Source: Rhodeus uyekii (taxonomy: Eukaryota; Chordata; Actinopteri; Cypriniformes; Acheilognathidae). Taken from it: a stretch of DNA of 64,000 nt. Each line of letters opens with the position of its first letter. The stretch's first letter is position 1. Shown piece after piece: positions 34,731 to 46,380 of the stretch. The notes under the pieces were generated by a model that did no database searches, had not been told where the DNA came from, and saw only the letters and a program-made list of their open reading frames with translations. The position numbers were made by a program, and so were the translations under genes. The DNA lies in assembly GCA_037043235.1 (NCBI GenBank), contig JAWRVZ010000624.1, forward strand, positions 1-64,000, written 5' to 3'.

Positions 34731-36783
34731 ATGGAATTCCCCGCCGTCGCTTTGCTGCTTCTACAGCAGAAGGACCGTCCGCTGGAAGTGCACACCCAAG
34801 AATTCCTGGACATTGCGTGGCGTACCCACTATCCGGACACTATCCCAGCGGGCGGTCCCAGCATGGACTTCCAAGCCTTCGTGGAGTGGGTGCTGGCGAG
34901 TCACAACTCGCCATTTACCATCAGGCCGGTGGAGGATATCGCCAGTCCCACTCCACGGCACCAGCCGGAACCCGCGCTCCATCAGCCTGAGCTTTCCCCC
35001 GCGCCTCGACGCCCGTCAGCGCCAGTTCCCGCGCCTCGACGCCCGTCAGCGCCAATTCCCGCGCCTCGACGCCCGTCAGCGCCAGTTCCCGCGCCTCGAC
35101 GCCCGTCAGCGCCAGTTCCCGCGCCTCGACGCCCGTCAGCGCCAGTTCCCGCGCCTCGACGCCCGTCAGCGCCAGTTCCCGCGCCTCGACGCCCGTCAGC
35201 GCCAGTTCCCGCGCCTCGACGCCCGTCAGCGCCAGTTCCCGCGCCTCGACGCCCGTCAGCGCCAGTTCCCGCGGCCTCGCCGGCCGAAAACGGACTGTGT
35301 TCTCCCCGAGCGGCCGAAAAAGGACTGTGTTCTCCCCGAGCGGCAGAAAAAGGACTGTGTTCTCCCCGAGCGGCCGAAAAAGGACTGTGTTCTCCCCGAG
35401 CGGCCGAAAAAGGACTGTGTTCTCCCCGAGCGGCCGAGCATGAACTGAGTTTTCCCCGAGCGGCCGAGCATGAACTGAGTTTTCCCCGAGCGGCCGAGCA
35501 TGAACTGAGTTTTCCCCGAGCGGCCGAGCATGAACTGAGTTTTCCCCGAGCGGCCGAGCATGAACTGAGTTTTCCCCGAGCGGCCGAGCATGAACTGAGT
35601 TTTCCCCGAGCGGCCGAGCATGAACTGAGTTTTCCCCGAGCGGCCGAGCATGAACTGAGTTTTCCCCGAGCGGCCGAGCATGAACTGTGTTTTCCCCCGA
35701 GCGGCCGAACAGGAACTGTGTTTCCCCCGAGCGGCCGAACAGGAACTGTGTTTCCCCCGAGCGGCCGAACAGGAACTGTGTTTCCCCCGAGCGGCCGAAC
35801 AGGAACTGTGTTTCCCCCGAGCGGCCGAGCCGCCCGAACTGCTTCCCCGAGCGTCAGAGCCGCCCGAACTGCTTCCCCGAGCGTCAGAGCCGCCCGAACT
35901 GCTTCCCCGAGCGTCAGAGCCGCCCAAGCAGCCGTGGCCCGACCCGCCGGAGCAGCCGTGGCCCGACCCTCCTGAGCAGCCGTGGCCCGACCCTCCTGAG
36001 CAGCCGTGGCCCGACCCTCCTGAGCTGCCGTGGCCCGAACCGCCGGAGCTGCCGTGGCCCGAGCCGCCATCAGACCTCCCAGACCTCCAAGACCTCCCCG
36101 AACCTCCGCCAGCCTTCCAAGACCTCCCCGAACCCGAGCCACCGGAACTCCCACCCAGCCTCCCTCTCCCACCACCTCTACCCAGCCTGCACCCGTCCCC
36201 ATCTCTGCCTATGCCCCGCTTCCCCGCTCTGGCTCCACCCAACACCGTGGAGCTGTCATGCGTCGGCGGTACACCGGCATCGTGGGGCACTGAGGTTCCA
36301 CCTCCGACCTCGGTGCCCCTCATTCCACCTCGGCCCGTCGACGCATCGTCAGGGCCTCCACTCCTCACACCCTCAGCCCCATCGACAACCCTCAGCCTCT
36401 CCTCTCCTGCGGGCTCCCTCGTCCTACCGGTGTCCCCTTGGTCGGTCGTCGCCTGGCCTCCTCCTGTGGCGTCGGCCGTCTCCTCCCTCCCTTCAGTTCC
36501 CCCTACGTCCTCTGTCCCTCCGCCTCCGAGTCAGTCCGCGGGCCTGCCGCTGGTTCTTCGGAGGTTCGTCACTCCAGCTCTTCCTCGGCCTCCGGAGCCA
36601 GCGGCGTCACTCAGGGACCTTGGCCCGTCGGCTCCACCATGGACTGACTCGGGTGCCTGGCCCCTGACCCCGCCTGCTCCCCCCTGGACACCTCCGTCTG
36701 CCTGGCCCCTGACCCCGCCTGCTCCCCCCTGGACACCTCCCTCTGCCTGGCCCCTGATCCCTCCTGCACCCCCATGGACTTGA
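34731..36783 (+). CDS. Gag-like proline-rich repeat protein of the LTR element (1-bp frameshift)
   Basis: Starting at ATG 34731, the first 85 residues (MEFPAVALLLLQQKDRPLE..., QEFLDIAWRTHYPD, FVEWVLASHNSPFTI) match a gag-derived N-terminus that I recognise from many cyprinid LTR-element ORFs. Four blocks of exactly 30-bp (10-residue) repeats follow: about nine PAPRRPSAPV (34999-35271), five AAEKGLCSPR (to about 35430), nine AAEHELSFPR (to about 35690) and four AAEQELCFPR. A one-base insertion in a C run at about 35693-35698 shifts the frame. The first frame runs to 35975. The downstream frame (35680-36783) restores the pattern, continuing with PPELLPRASE, WPDPPEQP and WPLTPPAPPWT units to the stop at 36781. 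No zinc knuckle, protease or RT is present. It is a retroelement protein, not a host gene. Confidence 0.7.
34999..35940 (+). repeat. 30-bp coding tandem repeats, four unit types
   Basis: Consecutive arrays of GCGCCTCGACGCCCGTCAGC-type, CGGCCGAAAAAGGACTGTG-type, CGGCCGAGCATGAACTGAG-type and CGGCCGAACAGGAACTGTG-type units, all 30 bp long. A GAGCCGCCCGAACTG-type block closes the series. The constant period keeps one reading frame and also leaves long antisense frames open. Confidence 0.95.
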
Positions 36784-36902
36784 TTATTTGGACTCTATGT
36801 TGTATTTTGTTCAGTCCTCCCCCTGGTCCCCCTCCCTCCCTCCCTCCCTCCGCTGTAGACCTGTTTAGGCGCGAGGTCGCGCCTTTCGGGAGGGGGAGTT
36901 AC

Positions 36903-37112
36903 TGTCACAGTCCTGTCATGATCCTTATGTTTGTCCCTCATGTGTTGCCGTAGCTGTCTTAGTCTGTGATTACCTAGTTAGTTCGCCACCTGTTTGTCAT
37001 TTCCTAGTGTATTTAAACCCTCATGTGCTCCAAACTCAACCTTTTTGAGTTTATCTAGTGATCTCAGTGTCGTGTGTCTCCGTGTTTCTACACACCGCCT
37101 GGATTGCTAACA
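36903..37112 (+). repeat. 3' LTR with internal deletion
   Basis: 210 bp. It matches the 5' LTR except for a C/T change and a deletion of about 100 bp after CATGTGCTCC. The junction is filled by AAACTCAAC, which is inverted relative to the TTGAGTTT that follows. Confidence 0.85.
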
Positions 37113-37258
37113 GGGGGACAGGAGGACAAGACACAGGGAAACAGAACAATGCTTCAAATGGCCCTTGGCCCCCGCCGTGCTCGCCACAGATGTGTTTACT
37201 TCTGTGCCACATCACCTTTATTTATATTTAAACTATTAATGGGAATTGAGGATACTAA

Positions 37259-37681
37259 TTGTTGCAGTTTTGCCAGTTGGATATTTGCCCAATCTCACCT
37301 GATACAAGACATCTGATCAGCAAGACAGCTGATTCTCCTTTTCATGACCATACTTTTTCGATAAGAGACAGCTCTTGGCTGCGGGCAAGCAAGTCCAGCA
37401 TATCCACTCTATTCTGTAGTGTCTACAAAAAATGTGTTGTGGCACATCCAAGGAAAGATGTCATATTGATGACAGTATATGCCTCTTTTCAATCCCAATA
37501 CATCTCAAAATCAATTGTACCTTCACACATATGCAGATCATCCATACTGTTTGCACTGATGCACCCTCATTCCATGACAGATGTAGATGACTCCTTCTCT
37601 GTTTTTCCACTTGTCGCTAATGGAAGTCTGAAAGGCCCATTTGTCTTAAACATGTCTGTTGTAAATGCTGCCATTATATAA
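37259..37681 (+). other. Orphan 140-codon open frame of unknown origin
   Basis: An uninterrupted frame after the LTR element. No domain, signal peptide or known motif is seen. The opposite strand also has a partly open frame (from an ATG near 37670), so the coding strand, if any, is uncertain. It is most likely chance or a repeat fragment. Confidence 0.2.
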
Positions 37682-37960
37682 TTTTTATATAATTTGTTAG
37701 TTTTCTAAAGTCACTTTCATTATGGAGAATTTAAGTTTTGTTTGTTATTTATACACAATAAATATTTATTAAGGACACAAAGGACTTGCACGGTCATAAG
37801 GAAAGTCAAAGAATATGTCTATGTCTTGCAGCAAACAAGGTATTTTGTTTGTATTTATCTGTACTTTGTGTAGATAAACTGCAATTACGGCTGTTGTCCA
37901 TGTTTTTTTTGTGTCAAGCTAATGTGATTATTTTGTATTCCGTTGTTTTTTACCGTTTAT

Positions 37961-38440
37961 TTGTCACGAGCGTGCGCATTTTGTGATGCTGTGAACAAAG
38001 TAGAAATCCAAGAATGCAGAGAACAGGTTTATTCCAGACACAGAAGGGGATCAAGCAGGTAAAGACATCCACACAAACACCAACATGAAACAACAATAAC
38101 CGACAATACCAGAGTGAACACGTGAGGTGTCACGAATCATTAAAGGGAGGACTGAAGATGCAGGGTTTAATATAACAGAAATAAACATACAACTCACAAA
38201 AGAAACACCGCCATGGGGGGAACCATTACTAAACTAGGAAACATCGCAGGAGCCAAGACATGACAACGACACCACACAGGACAGCAAACACACCGGGATT
38301 AAATAGGGAACACACGCGCGCACACACACAAGGAAGGTAACGAGTAGAAACAGCTGAGATCAATAAAGGGAAACGAGGGAACAAGCTGCAAGGAGTTTCA
38401 CAATCACAAGACACAACAAAGGGGCAGTGTCAGAGCTCTG
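37961..38440 (-). mobile_element. Antisense LTR scraps (two, abutting)
   Basis: TGTCACGAGCG at 37962 and TGTCACGAATC at 38128 both look like inverted LTR ends. The second has AGGGTTTAATATAACAG and CCGGGATTAAATAGGG blocks that recur at 38737-39060. No coding. Confidence 0.5.
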
Positions 38441-38736
38441 TGGGGGAGGGGAACAAGCCAACCATAAAGCAAAAACAACAAAAAAAGTCCTCAATCAGAA
38501 AAAGAGTCCAGTGAGGGGGAACAGGAGGGATGAGCTAGGGTGGCTCAACCAGACCAGGGTTTTGGGCAGGGGGCAAGGGTGGGACTGGAGGGGTGAGCCA
38601 GTTGGGCTCTGGCTCAACTAGTTTAGTATCTTAAACTGCAGCATCTGATGGTGTAAAGGGCTGGGGTCCATGGAGGGTGGTGGAGGATGGGAATCCTCTC
38701 TCTCTCCGCTGAGTCCTCATATTGGTGGTGTCGTTC

Positions 38737-39235
38737 TGTCACGGAATGGGAAGCAGAGGACTCAATTGCATGGGTAAAGGAAGATTTAAGATTTAATATA
38801 ACAGAAATAAACATAAAACTCACAAAAGAAATACCCACGTGTGGGAAAACATTACTAAACTAGGGAGCATAACATTAAACAAGCAAACCGGATGGAACGG
38901 TATGCACAGAACCAGGAAACATCGCAGGAGATGAGACCTAGAATGACGACAACACCACACAGGACAGCAAACACACCGGGATTAAATAGGGAACACATAA
39001 AGCAAAAACAACAAAAAAAGTCCTCAATCAGAACACACTAGAACACACTTCGTCTCACCACAGAACACACTTTATATATGACATGATTGGACACAGCTGA
39101 CAGGACTAACACTATGGGAATTGAACACAGATGAAACCAAGGCACAGAATGACACTGATATAACCCGGAACTGAAACCGACGAACACAAAACGCTAAATA
39201 AGATTCCTCAAGTGCTTCCTGCTTCCAGGAAGGGG
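38737..39235 (-). mobile_element. Antisense LTR scrap, related copy
   Basis: It starts TGTCACGGAATGGG. It shares ATATAACAGAAATAAACATA, ACACCACACAGGACAGC and CAAAAACAACAAAAAAAGTC blocks with 37961-38500, so the two are copies of related LTRs. Confidence 0.5.
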
Positions 39236-39240
39236 ATAAA

Positions 39241-39300
39241 GGTCAACCAGTCGATCGCAATCGACCAGATGGCGAGCAAACATCGGGTTGGCGACCACTG
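39241..39300 (-). mobile_element. hAT terminus fragment
   Basis: It ends GTTGGCGACCACTG, the inverse of CAGTGGTCGCCAAC, with a TCGATCGCAATCGACCAG block typical of one fish hAT family. No partner end is seen. Confidence 0.5.
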
Positions 39301-39746
39301 ATCTAAGGGCTTGAAGGTCAAGCACATTTAAGAGAGGTTGTCCTTAACGGCTACGGATTTCTCTGGATTCCCTCAATCTTTTCACAATAGATGGCGAAAG
39401 ACCTTATATCTTTGCATTCTTGCATTGAGAAATGTAATTTTCTAAATTGCTTTTTTAAATTGTAGTTTTCCAGAAAGTGGTGAGCCATGACCCATCTTTG
39501 CTTGCAAAGACTGAGCCTTTGATGGATGCTCCTTTTATCTCCTCTGTACCGTCTTTTTTGGAGTGTGTTGCAGCAATAAAATAATGTTGTTCAGAAAATT
39601 AAGCTGGTCAGTGAAAACATTTTAAATCTTTTCGGTTATACTTTATTTGTAATGTGTCTCTGGTACAGTGTAATTATACATTTAAGTACTGAGTAATTGT
39701 TACAATGACGATGAAGAAGAAGACGATGATGAAGGATGATGAAGGT
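39301..39746. other. Unassigned stretch
   Basis: No supported feature. A GATGAAGAAGAAGACGATG run lies at about 39705-39730. Confidence 0.35.
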
Positions 39747-40330
39747 GTGTCACGGTTTATGAATGCACTGCTTCCTGCTTGTCGCGTGTCATTGTTGTTA
39801 TGTGTGCGTGTCAGTGGGTGTGCTCCAAGCTGCATGGAGGATCAGCGTCATCAGCTGCCACTCATCACCGCACCAGCTGCAGCTCATTTGAGAGATCGTT
39901 GTTTGATGTCTTGTGCCGTGAGTCCCTACCTGTTCCTGTCGACGGACCATCGTGTTCCTGTTCAGTGCTCTTCATGGATTATTAGCTGGTGGGATGAGGG
40001 AACCTGGTGAGGGTCTCTGGTTGAGCCGAAGGTGGGAAGAGCCAACACAAAGTCGACATATAGTTATCTACATGTACTTACTGTCACAGTCTCATCATGT
40101 TCCACTTCCGGGTCCTGTCTGTGTATCCTTCCATGCCCTTGTTTCACCCGTCTTGTTAATCACTTATTTGTTAGTCGTGTCAGCTGTAACCCATCTCGTC
40201 TTGTATATAACTCTCATGTTTTCCCATGTCCTTGTGGATAGTTGTAAATTCTCTGCATCGCACACCAGCACTTGTATGACACTTACTTTAGGGTAGGATT
40301 AGGTTTAGGGTCAGCTGCAAGTAATTATTT
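39747..40330 (+). mobile_element. LTR-like scraps, sense
   Basis: TGTCACGGTTTATG at about 39748 and TGTCACAGTCTCATC at about 40082 resemble LTR starts. The second is followed by a TATA-like GTATATAACTCTC near 40203. Neither right end is identified. Confidence 0.4.
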
Positions 40331-40860
40331 ATAATTTATAGTTATTACTATAATAAATGCGTGAAACAAGGACACATTAGAATAAAGTGCTACTCTCTTT
40401 TCTTTGTTTCTTTTTTACCAGTTAAATAAAGGTTCATGAGACCAAACAAATCACAGATTGATTGATCCATCAATCTGAAATCTTGATTGTTGCACTTTAC
40501 AAAATTACAAACTGGAAATGGGGTTACACAAAAAACAAAAATATTCTTTTTTTCCTTCAGGACTAACTCTTTTTTTTTTAACCGCACATTTTTGGGGGAT
40601 TTACAGTATCTAAATTTATTTGCCTTGGTTTTTCATAATTTTAATACATAAATTTACATAAAGTAATGCTATTTTAAATAAAACGCATCATAAGTAATAT
40701 CAACATTTCCCAATTTCATTCATTGTGATTAAATATATGCCATGGTTTAGAGGAATATTGCCGCCATCTACTGAAAAAAAAAATGAAGGGCGTATTCACA
40801 CAGTTTAGTTCAGAATGGGGCACATTTCACATGAAAAATTGCTAAAATGAAAGCTGTCTG
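40331..40860. other. Unassigned AT-rich stretch
   Basis: No supported feature. Confidence 0.35.
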
Positions 40861-40861
40861 T

Positions 40862-41308
40862 AAGGATGAGGCTGAAGCAGTGTTAGAATCCATGTGCGGA
40901 TGTCTTTATTAGGGAAATCCAGATCAATCAAAGCCAGGCAAAGAGTCGAAACCACAATAGCAAACCAACAGGTAAACAAGTTCAAGGGGTAATCCAGAAA
41001 CAGAGAACGAGATAATCAGGCAATGGGTCAACAACAAGGCAATAGTCAGAGAACAAGTAAACGCTCGGTAAGGCAGTGAAACTGGCAATACAGGATTTTT
41101 TATGAACTACTGCTTCGGAGCTTGCTTTGGTGCGGAAAAACACACGTGACCGATGCCGCTGTCAGCAGCAACTGACAGCGTATTCCCCGCGTAAATTCGA
41201 ATCCTGCCGACTACACAAGCCCCCCTCCCCTGTAAATAAACGCTTTCAGTTTGGCACCCTCATTTTAAGCTGGGCACCCTCAAAAAAATGATTCTGGCTA
41301 CGCCCCTG
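40862..41308 (-). mobile_element. Antisense LTR scrap followed by hAT terminus
   Basis: 40862-41095 resembles an antisense fish LTR (TCTTTATTAGGGAAATCCAG near its start). 41100-41308 ends CTGGCTACGCCCCTG, the inverse of CAGGGGCGTAGCCAG, which is a hAT terminus sharing CAGGGGCG with the two nested hAT elements at 49.6 and 52.2 kb. Confidence 0.4.
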
Positions 41309-41925
41309 CTATATAGATGCCCAAAATGATAAACAAGATGTGGGTTTATTGTAGTAGGAGCTTGCATTGGTGTTATCACTGCATTTGTTTGATCATCATC
41401 ATCATGGTGAGCATGATGGTGAGCTACTCAACATTAAGTAGCATTATAGCGATGTATGTAATAATTAGTTTATTTACATCATTCACACAAACCCTAGTTA
41501 CACTCAAACTGACATTATTTGCCATCTACAATTTCACCACTAGATGTCACTGAAACGAAGCTTTGAATGAATGAACCCATTTTCAAAACAGTTGATGAAG
41601 TGGTTCAATACTGGTTCATTGCTTCATTTGGACATCACTACCTGTTTGGTCAAGCCATGCTTAATATGGCTACCAAACAGGAAGTAGTTGCAGAATGAAC
41701 AGGTAGGTCACAGTCAGAATTCAGGTGAAGGCTCCCTTTGCTGGCGTGGCGTTACACTGTCATGTGGGTGCTCACCAGGGCACCGAACCTGTACCCAAAT
41801 CTGAAGGAGGTGGTCTTAATTGTGATTGTGCTTGTGATTGTGGTGCTTCTTGTAATTGTGAAAGCATCATAGAAATGAGTGCACACTTGTTCAGGAAGTA
41901 GAGTAACATGCGTATACATTCAAGA
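41309..41925. other. Unassigned stretch
   Basis: No supported gene. 41560-41640 has a GAAACGAAGCTTTGAATG-type block like the 5' area of the LINE at 46.2 kb. Confidence 0.3.
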
Positions 41926-42321
41926 TTCAAGATTCAAGAGTTTTATTTGTCACATACACAGTTATAATATACAGAATATACAATCGACAGTGAAATGTAA
42001 ACAGGTCCGCCCCATGGACAGTGCAAATAACAATTACAAAAAGAATTATAAAAAAATCAAGTAAAAAATAAGAGATGTGGAATAAAATAAGTGAAATAAA
42101 CTGTGAAGTAAACTGTAGACAATAAAAATTAATACGTGGTCAACAGTACAGAAGTATAATGTGCAAACAGGATTATAACAAGTTGTTACATGGTAACAAC
42201 GAGACCATAAAGTGCAGTGCGATATCAGTATGTGATGTAAACTGAAGTCAAGTGAAGTCATGTGTTGTTAAGTGACAGCATTCAGGAGTCTGATGGTCTG
42301 GGGGAAGAAACTCCTCCTGAG
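41926..42321 (-). mobile_element. 3' end of an L2-type LINE with last codons of ORF2
   Basis: Minus strand: codons from 42321 read LRRSFFPQTIRLLNAVT and then a stop at 42268-42270. This is the conserved C-terminus of L2-type ORF2 proteins. A 3' UTR follows, ending in a tandem CTTGAAT tail near 41926-41940, as L2-type elements do. It is 5'-truncated. Confidence 0.75.
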
Positions 42322-42855
42322 TTTTTAACCAATTACGTCTCAAAAGAAGCCTTGCAAGCAGCAGAAAGCTGGCTTATGTAACACTAAGTGTTGTTTACTC
42401 AGCTGTGCATAAGGTATTGTTCTTGTGTGTTCACTCTAAATAGTGTTTTACCAAGAAATAACAAGGAGTACATGTTCTTGCGTCCGACTTCAAACTTACT
42501 AAAAGAACACTGCCAACATACAGAGAGTTAACAACCAATCAGCATTCAGTTTGCAAATCACCATGAATGTTGGCTGATAATATTACATACCTGTTTTTAT
42601 GAAGTTTTATGCTACCACATAAATACAAAATGGCAAACTTACACTTACATTAAACATGCCAGGTCACATCAGGAAGGGGCAGAAAAAGTAAAATTGCAGT
42701 CATAAAACAAATGAACAATGACTCTGTTTTACCAAATCATGTTGGTATATGGAGTAACTAGTTAAAGTGTCTAAACTAATGATATGCTGAACAAGCATGC
42801 ATCAAAGCAATCTTCAGACTAGCACTTATAATACTGCAGCGCAACATTGTTTTAC
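42322..42855. other. Unassigned stretch
   Basis: No supported feature. Confidence 0.35.
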
Positions 42856-42859
42856 ATCT

Positions 42860-44225
42860 TAGTAAAGACGTAGCGAAGATGTCTACTCATCAGCAACTGT
42901 GATGGAGACTTAAATCCGTCAACAGGGGTGTTCCTGTGTTCGAGTAATCTGAGGCAAGGGTCTTTCTTCTCAGCATGTGCTTTTCTCAGTGTGGTCTATG
43001 CTATCTGCACTGTCTGCTTGGAAAGACCATTATTTTGTGGATAGAGCAGACTAAATGTTACATGCGCAAAGTCACATTGAATTGCAAATTCTTTGAAGTC
43101 AAACGAACTGTAAATTTGTGCATCCATATCCTCATCCAGTGATTCAAGTCTGTATGAGATGAACTTCCTAGACTGCAGACGCTATTGTAATGTCTTTACC
43201 TGGATGGTGCACAGTTTCAATACTGTACCTAGCTGCAAAATTATTCTCTGAAGGCTTGGAGGTGCGGCTGAAAGAGGGGTTTTCAAAATGGTTTCTAAAG
43301 CTTTGTGATCAGACTTGACAATAACCTTTTGCTATAGACATTTGCATGGAAAGGTTTTCATCTGAATACCACAGCATACAATTCCTTTTCAAATCTGTCC
43401 ATAGTTTTCTTCTGTTTGTGTGAGAGATTTTGAAACATATGCAATAGATTTGTGGTCCTGAATCAGTTCAGATCCTTCTCAAATGCTTTCATCTTAGAGT
43501 CATCCCACACAAACTCATTACTCTGCTTCAGGAGTCCGTTTATTTCAGAGAGATTTGTCGCAAATCTGGACAAGTAACTGACCATACCTAAGATGGTTTC
43601 CAGTTCTGACTTTGGAGGACTCATATCTCTTGTTCCACTGACCTTTTCTGATCACATTTGATGCCTTTGTGTGTTAGCTTGTGCCCAAAATAAATGATCT
43701 TAGGGACCCATTTCAATCTTTTGTCTGGGTTGAGACGTATGCCTTACTCACAGGTTGTCATGAGCACAATGAGCAAATTTGCATCATGCTCCTCTTTTGT
43801 TTTTCTAAAGACGAGTATGTCATCTACCGCAAAACCGTCAATGTTGTAAAGTGCCCAATATCTGGATTTTGCATCAAGCACACTGAAAAATCATGCTCCA
43901 GTGAGCCTTGGGGTGGTGTCATGTAATGTTCACCTGGGCACCAGTATCCAATCTGAAGCTAACTTTGTTTGCTTGAGTTCCTAATTCAAGTTCTGCAAAG
44001 GCCTGCTCACATTCTGTGTTTTCATACTCTTTGTTAATTGCATCAATAAACAGTTAATCTTCCTCTAAGATACATGTATTTTCCATTGTGTGTATAGTTC
44101 TGCATATAACAAGTTGTTTCAATTTGGACACATTGCACACCAAATGGTTTAGTTTATTGCATATTTTGCTCCGACGGCCTTTTGCAGGACATGTGTCCGT
44201 CTGACTGTGTTGCTGTGCACATCGA
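42860..44225 (-). pseudogene. Gypsy-type gag-pol remnant
   Basis: Read on the minus strand in several frames. A zinc-knuckle-like gag end (TDTCPAKGRR, KICNKLNH) lies at about 44215-44155. The aspartic protease active site LDTGA is at about 43951-43937. A deletion then leads into the RT second half, with VDDILVF at about 43827-43810 and LGMVSYLSRF and NLSEINGLLKQ at about 43600-43540. An RNase H-like part follows, and then the integrase C-terminal region, with LYPQNNGL and EHRNTPVDG at about 43070-42900. Stops and shifts are frequent, and the integrase core and part of RNase H are missing. LTRs belonging to it were not identified. Confidence 0.75.
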
Positions 44226-44238
44226 CCAAATGACCTCT

Positions 44239-44517
44239 GGCCTCATGTACAAACACTTGCGTTGAATTCATACTAAAACATTGTGTACGGACAAAGATAT
44301 AAATGGTTCCCACGCATATTCTCTTTGTACATTCCGATTAACATAAAATTGAGCGTACATGCATGAGCACAACACCCCACAGTCTCCTCCCTTAGTTAAA
44401 TTGATTTAAATATGGTAATGAGTCCACTTGGGCAAAAGAAAAAACTTTACAGAAAGTGATTTGGAGGTTCTACTATTGGAGGTGGAAATGAGAACAAATC
44501 TTTTATTTGGAACTTTG
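44239..44517 (+). pseudogene. Harbinger 5' end with first exon of Myb/SANT-like protein
   Basis: From 44428 the frame reads GKRKNFTESDLEVLLLEV and ends RTNLLFGTL. This is the start of the Myb/SANT-like DNA-binding protein that accompanies PIF/Harbinger transposases. The expected start codon reads TTG. The upstream GGCCTCATGTACAAACACTT resembles a Harbinger terminus. The frame is cut at 44518 by an LTR, so only about 30 residues of the Myb domain are left. Confidence 0.65.
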
Positions 44518-44830
44518 TGTCAGGATCCAGCCCTGACAGTCTTGTCTGTTTTATCTCTGTTTAATGTCTGCTTGTCTGTTTTGTGTTTGAGCACACTGTT
44601 TTGTGTTTGGCTTGGTCTTTGTTTGTGTTTCCCATGTGCTCCTCTTGTCCCGCCTCCTCAGTTTCAGGTACCACGCCCCCTTGTTTAGTCCTCGTTTGTG
44701 TGAGTGTGTTCACCTGTCCCTCATGTTCTCTGTTCTCTTTATATTGTGCTTGTTTCTCATGTTAGGTCTGGTTCGTTTGTGTGAGTTTGGTGGTCCAAAC
44801 TCCGACACCCGTCTCCACAGTGACACCTAG
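44518..44830 (+). mobile_element. LTR fragment interrupting the Myb-like exon
   Basis: It starts TGTCAGGATCC. It is CT/TG-rich with a TTTATATTG TATA-like site near 44738, in the usual style of fish Gypsy LTRs. The right end is not certain. Confidence 0.5.
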
Positions 44831-45055
44831 TGCTCAATTGCACACGTTATCTGAAAAAACTTTGAAAACAAACCATTTAACAATTTAAAAATGTTGTGTT
44901 TTTGTTAATGTGGCAAGTTTTTAACACCCTCATTATATAACTAGAATATATAATCATTCACTTTTGGTCATGAAAAGTTAAAATTAATAAAACAAATCAA
45001 TCCACATTGGTCTCTTTTTTTTTTTTTTTCAAAAATATTAATTGCTCTGCTGTGT

Positions 45056-45250
<195 letters not shown>

Positions 45251-46199
45251 TATGAAATTCTATTTTCCGCCACAGTTGAGGAAAAAAAGATCATTTAAGT
45301 CGAAATAATGACTTAACGTCTCGTGTTTCTCCGCATGGTCAAAGCGTGTAAATGCAAGATCACAGCAAACATGACACATTCTGTAAAAACAGTTGTCTTA
45401 GTTAAAGTCAGTGTAATATTTAAAATGCAATCTTTAATAGCGCATAGGAAGGTATGGAAGTGGAACAGAAGCAGGGCAGTTCCCATGATATCTAAGAGCC
45501 GGTGAAAACTGTTGCTTGAAAAATGCAAAACTTGCACGATTTACAAAACTATCGGATTAACGCTGGATTTATTCGTTAAGTTTAAGTGTAACATCTTCGT
45601 AAAATGCATGGGTACATGTTAATATTAATGCGAATTTCACTGATGCACTTTGATGTGCTGGTTCATCATAAAGAGTCACTATAATGCAATACAACACTAT
45701 ACAATACTTTAATACAACAGTCTATAATTTATCTGTTTAAAACCCACCTTCAATTCTCAATACAAACCTTTAAATATATTCTCCAACATTACAAACACAA
45801 TTTTGCTCAGACACAGTTCTGATAGTATTGCACACGCAGTTACTATGGATTCTTTAAAGTCTAATGCTTTGTTGAGTTTTGCCTAGTAGGAGGTAAAACT
45901 ATAAATGCTCAAAACACTAAAACTAGAAAAATACTAAATCTAAATGCTAGAAGGGGAAAACTTTGTCAAAGGAACAAAAGAAAGGAAAAACTAGACTAGA
46001 CTAGACTAGACTAGACTAGACTAAAGCAACAAGGAGCCGACTAAACAGAGAATGAGACGAGAGAAATAGGCGGAAGCTAGACGTGACTTTCAGAAAGAAA
46101 TACACACAATCTGGCACGGAACACAAAACACGAGGGGCTTCTATAAGGTAAAGTTGCATTAACTCCTTTTTTTAAACTTTGTGGGAGTTGTGATAGATG
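45251..46199. other. Unassigned stretch with small CTAGA microsatellite
   Basis: Six CTAGA-type units lie at 45993-46023. 45720-45810 resembles 13690-13800. No gene recognised. Confidence 0.4.
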
Positions 46200-46380
46200 T
46201 GCGATGGTGTGGTTTATTCCCACCCTTGTCAATCAAACACAGACTCGGCAAGCACCACCTGTCGAAACACTTGTGAAACGCGCAGAAGCTTCGTTTAGCC
46301 ATAGTTTCGTGACACTGGTGTTTTGAATCATAGTTTCAGAGCAGCGTTTCGAAACATCTACGCTTCGGGATCTCGACACT

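Larger units (their letters stand above)
34366..37112 (+). mobile_element. Non-autonomous LTR retrotransposon with proline-rich gag-like ORF
   Basis: The two LTRs (34366-34667 and 36903-37112) start TGTCACAG and end GCTAACA, and the element is flanked by the 5-bp duplication GGGGG (34361-34365 and 37113-37117). A purine-rich tract, GGGAGGGGGAG, just before the right LTR acts as the polypurine tract. The interior holds one long ORF and no pol, so mobility would depend on a partner element. The shared LTR parts are almost identical, which implies a recent insertion. Confidence 0.85.

Noticed and set aside
34982..36368. Long antisense ORFs (406 and 370 codons) rich in Gly, Arg and Ser
   Set aside because: They exist only because the sense repeats have a period divisible by three. 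No start context, domain or independent signal.
39705..40296. Overlapping ORFs of 101 and 114 codons
   Set aside because: They lie in LTR-like sequence and show no gag or pol motif.
43681..43926. 81-codon plus-strand ORF
   Set aside because: Antisense shadow of Gypsy RT, which carries the VDDILVF motif on the minus strand.
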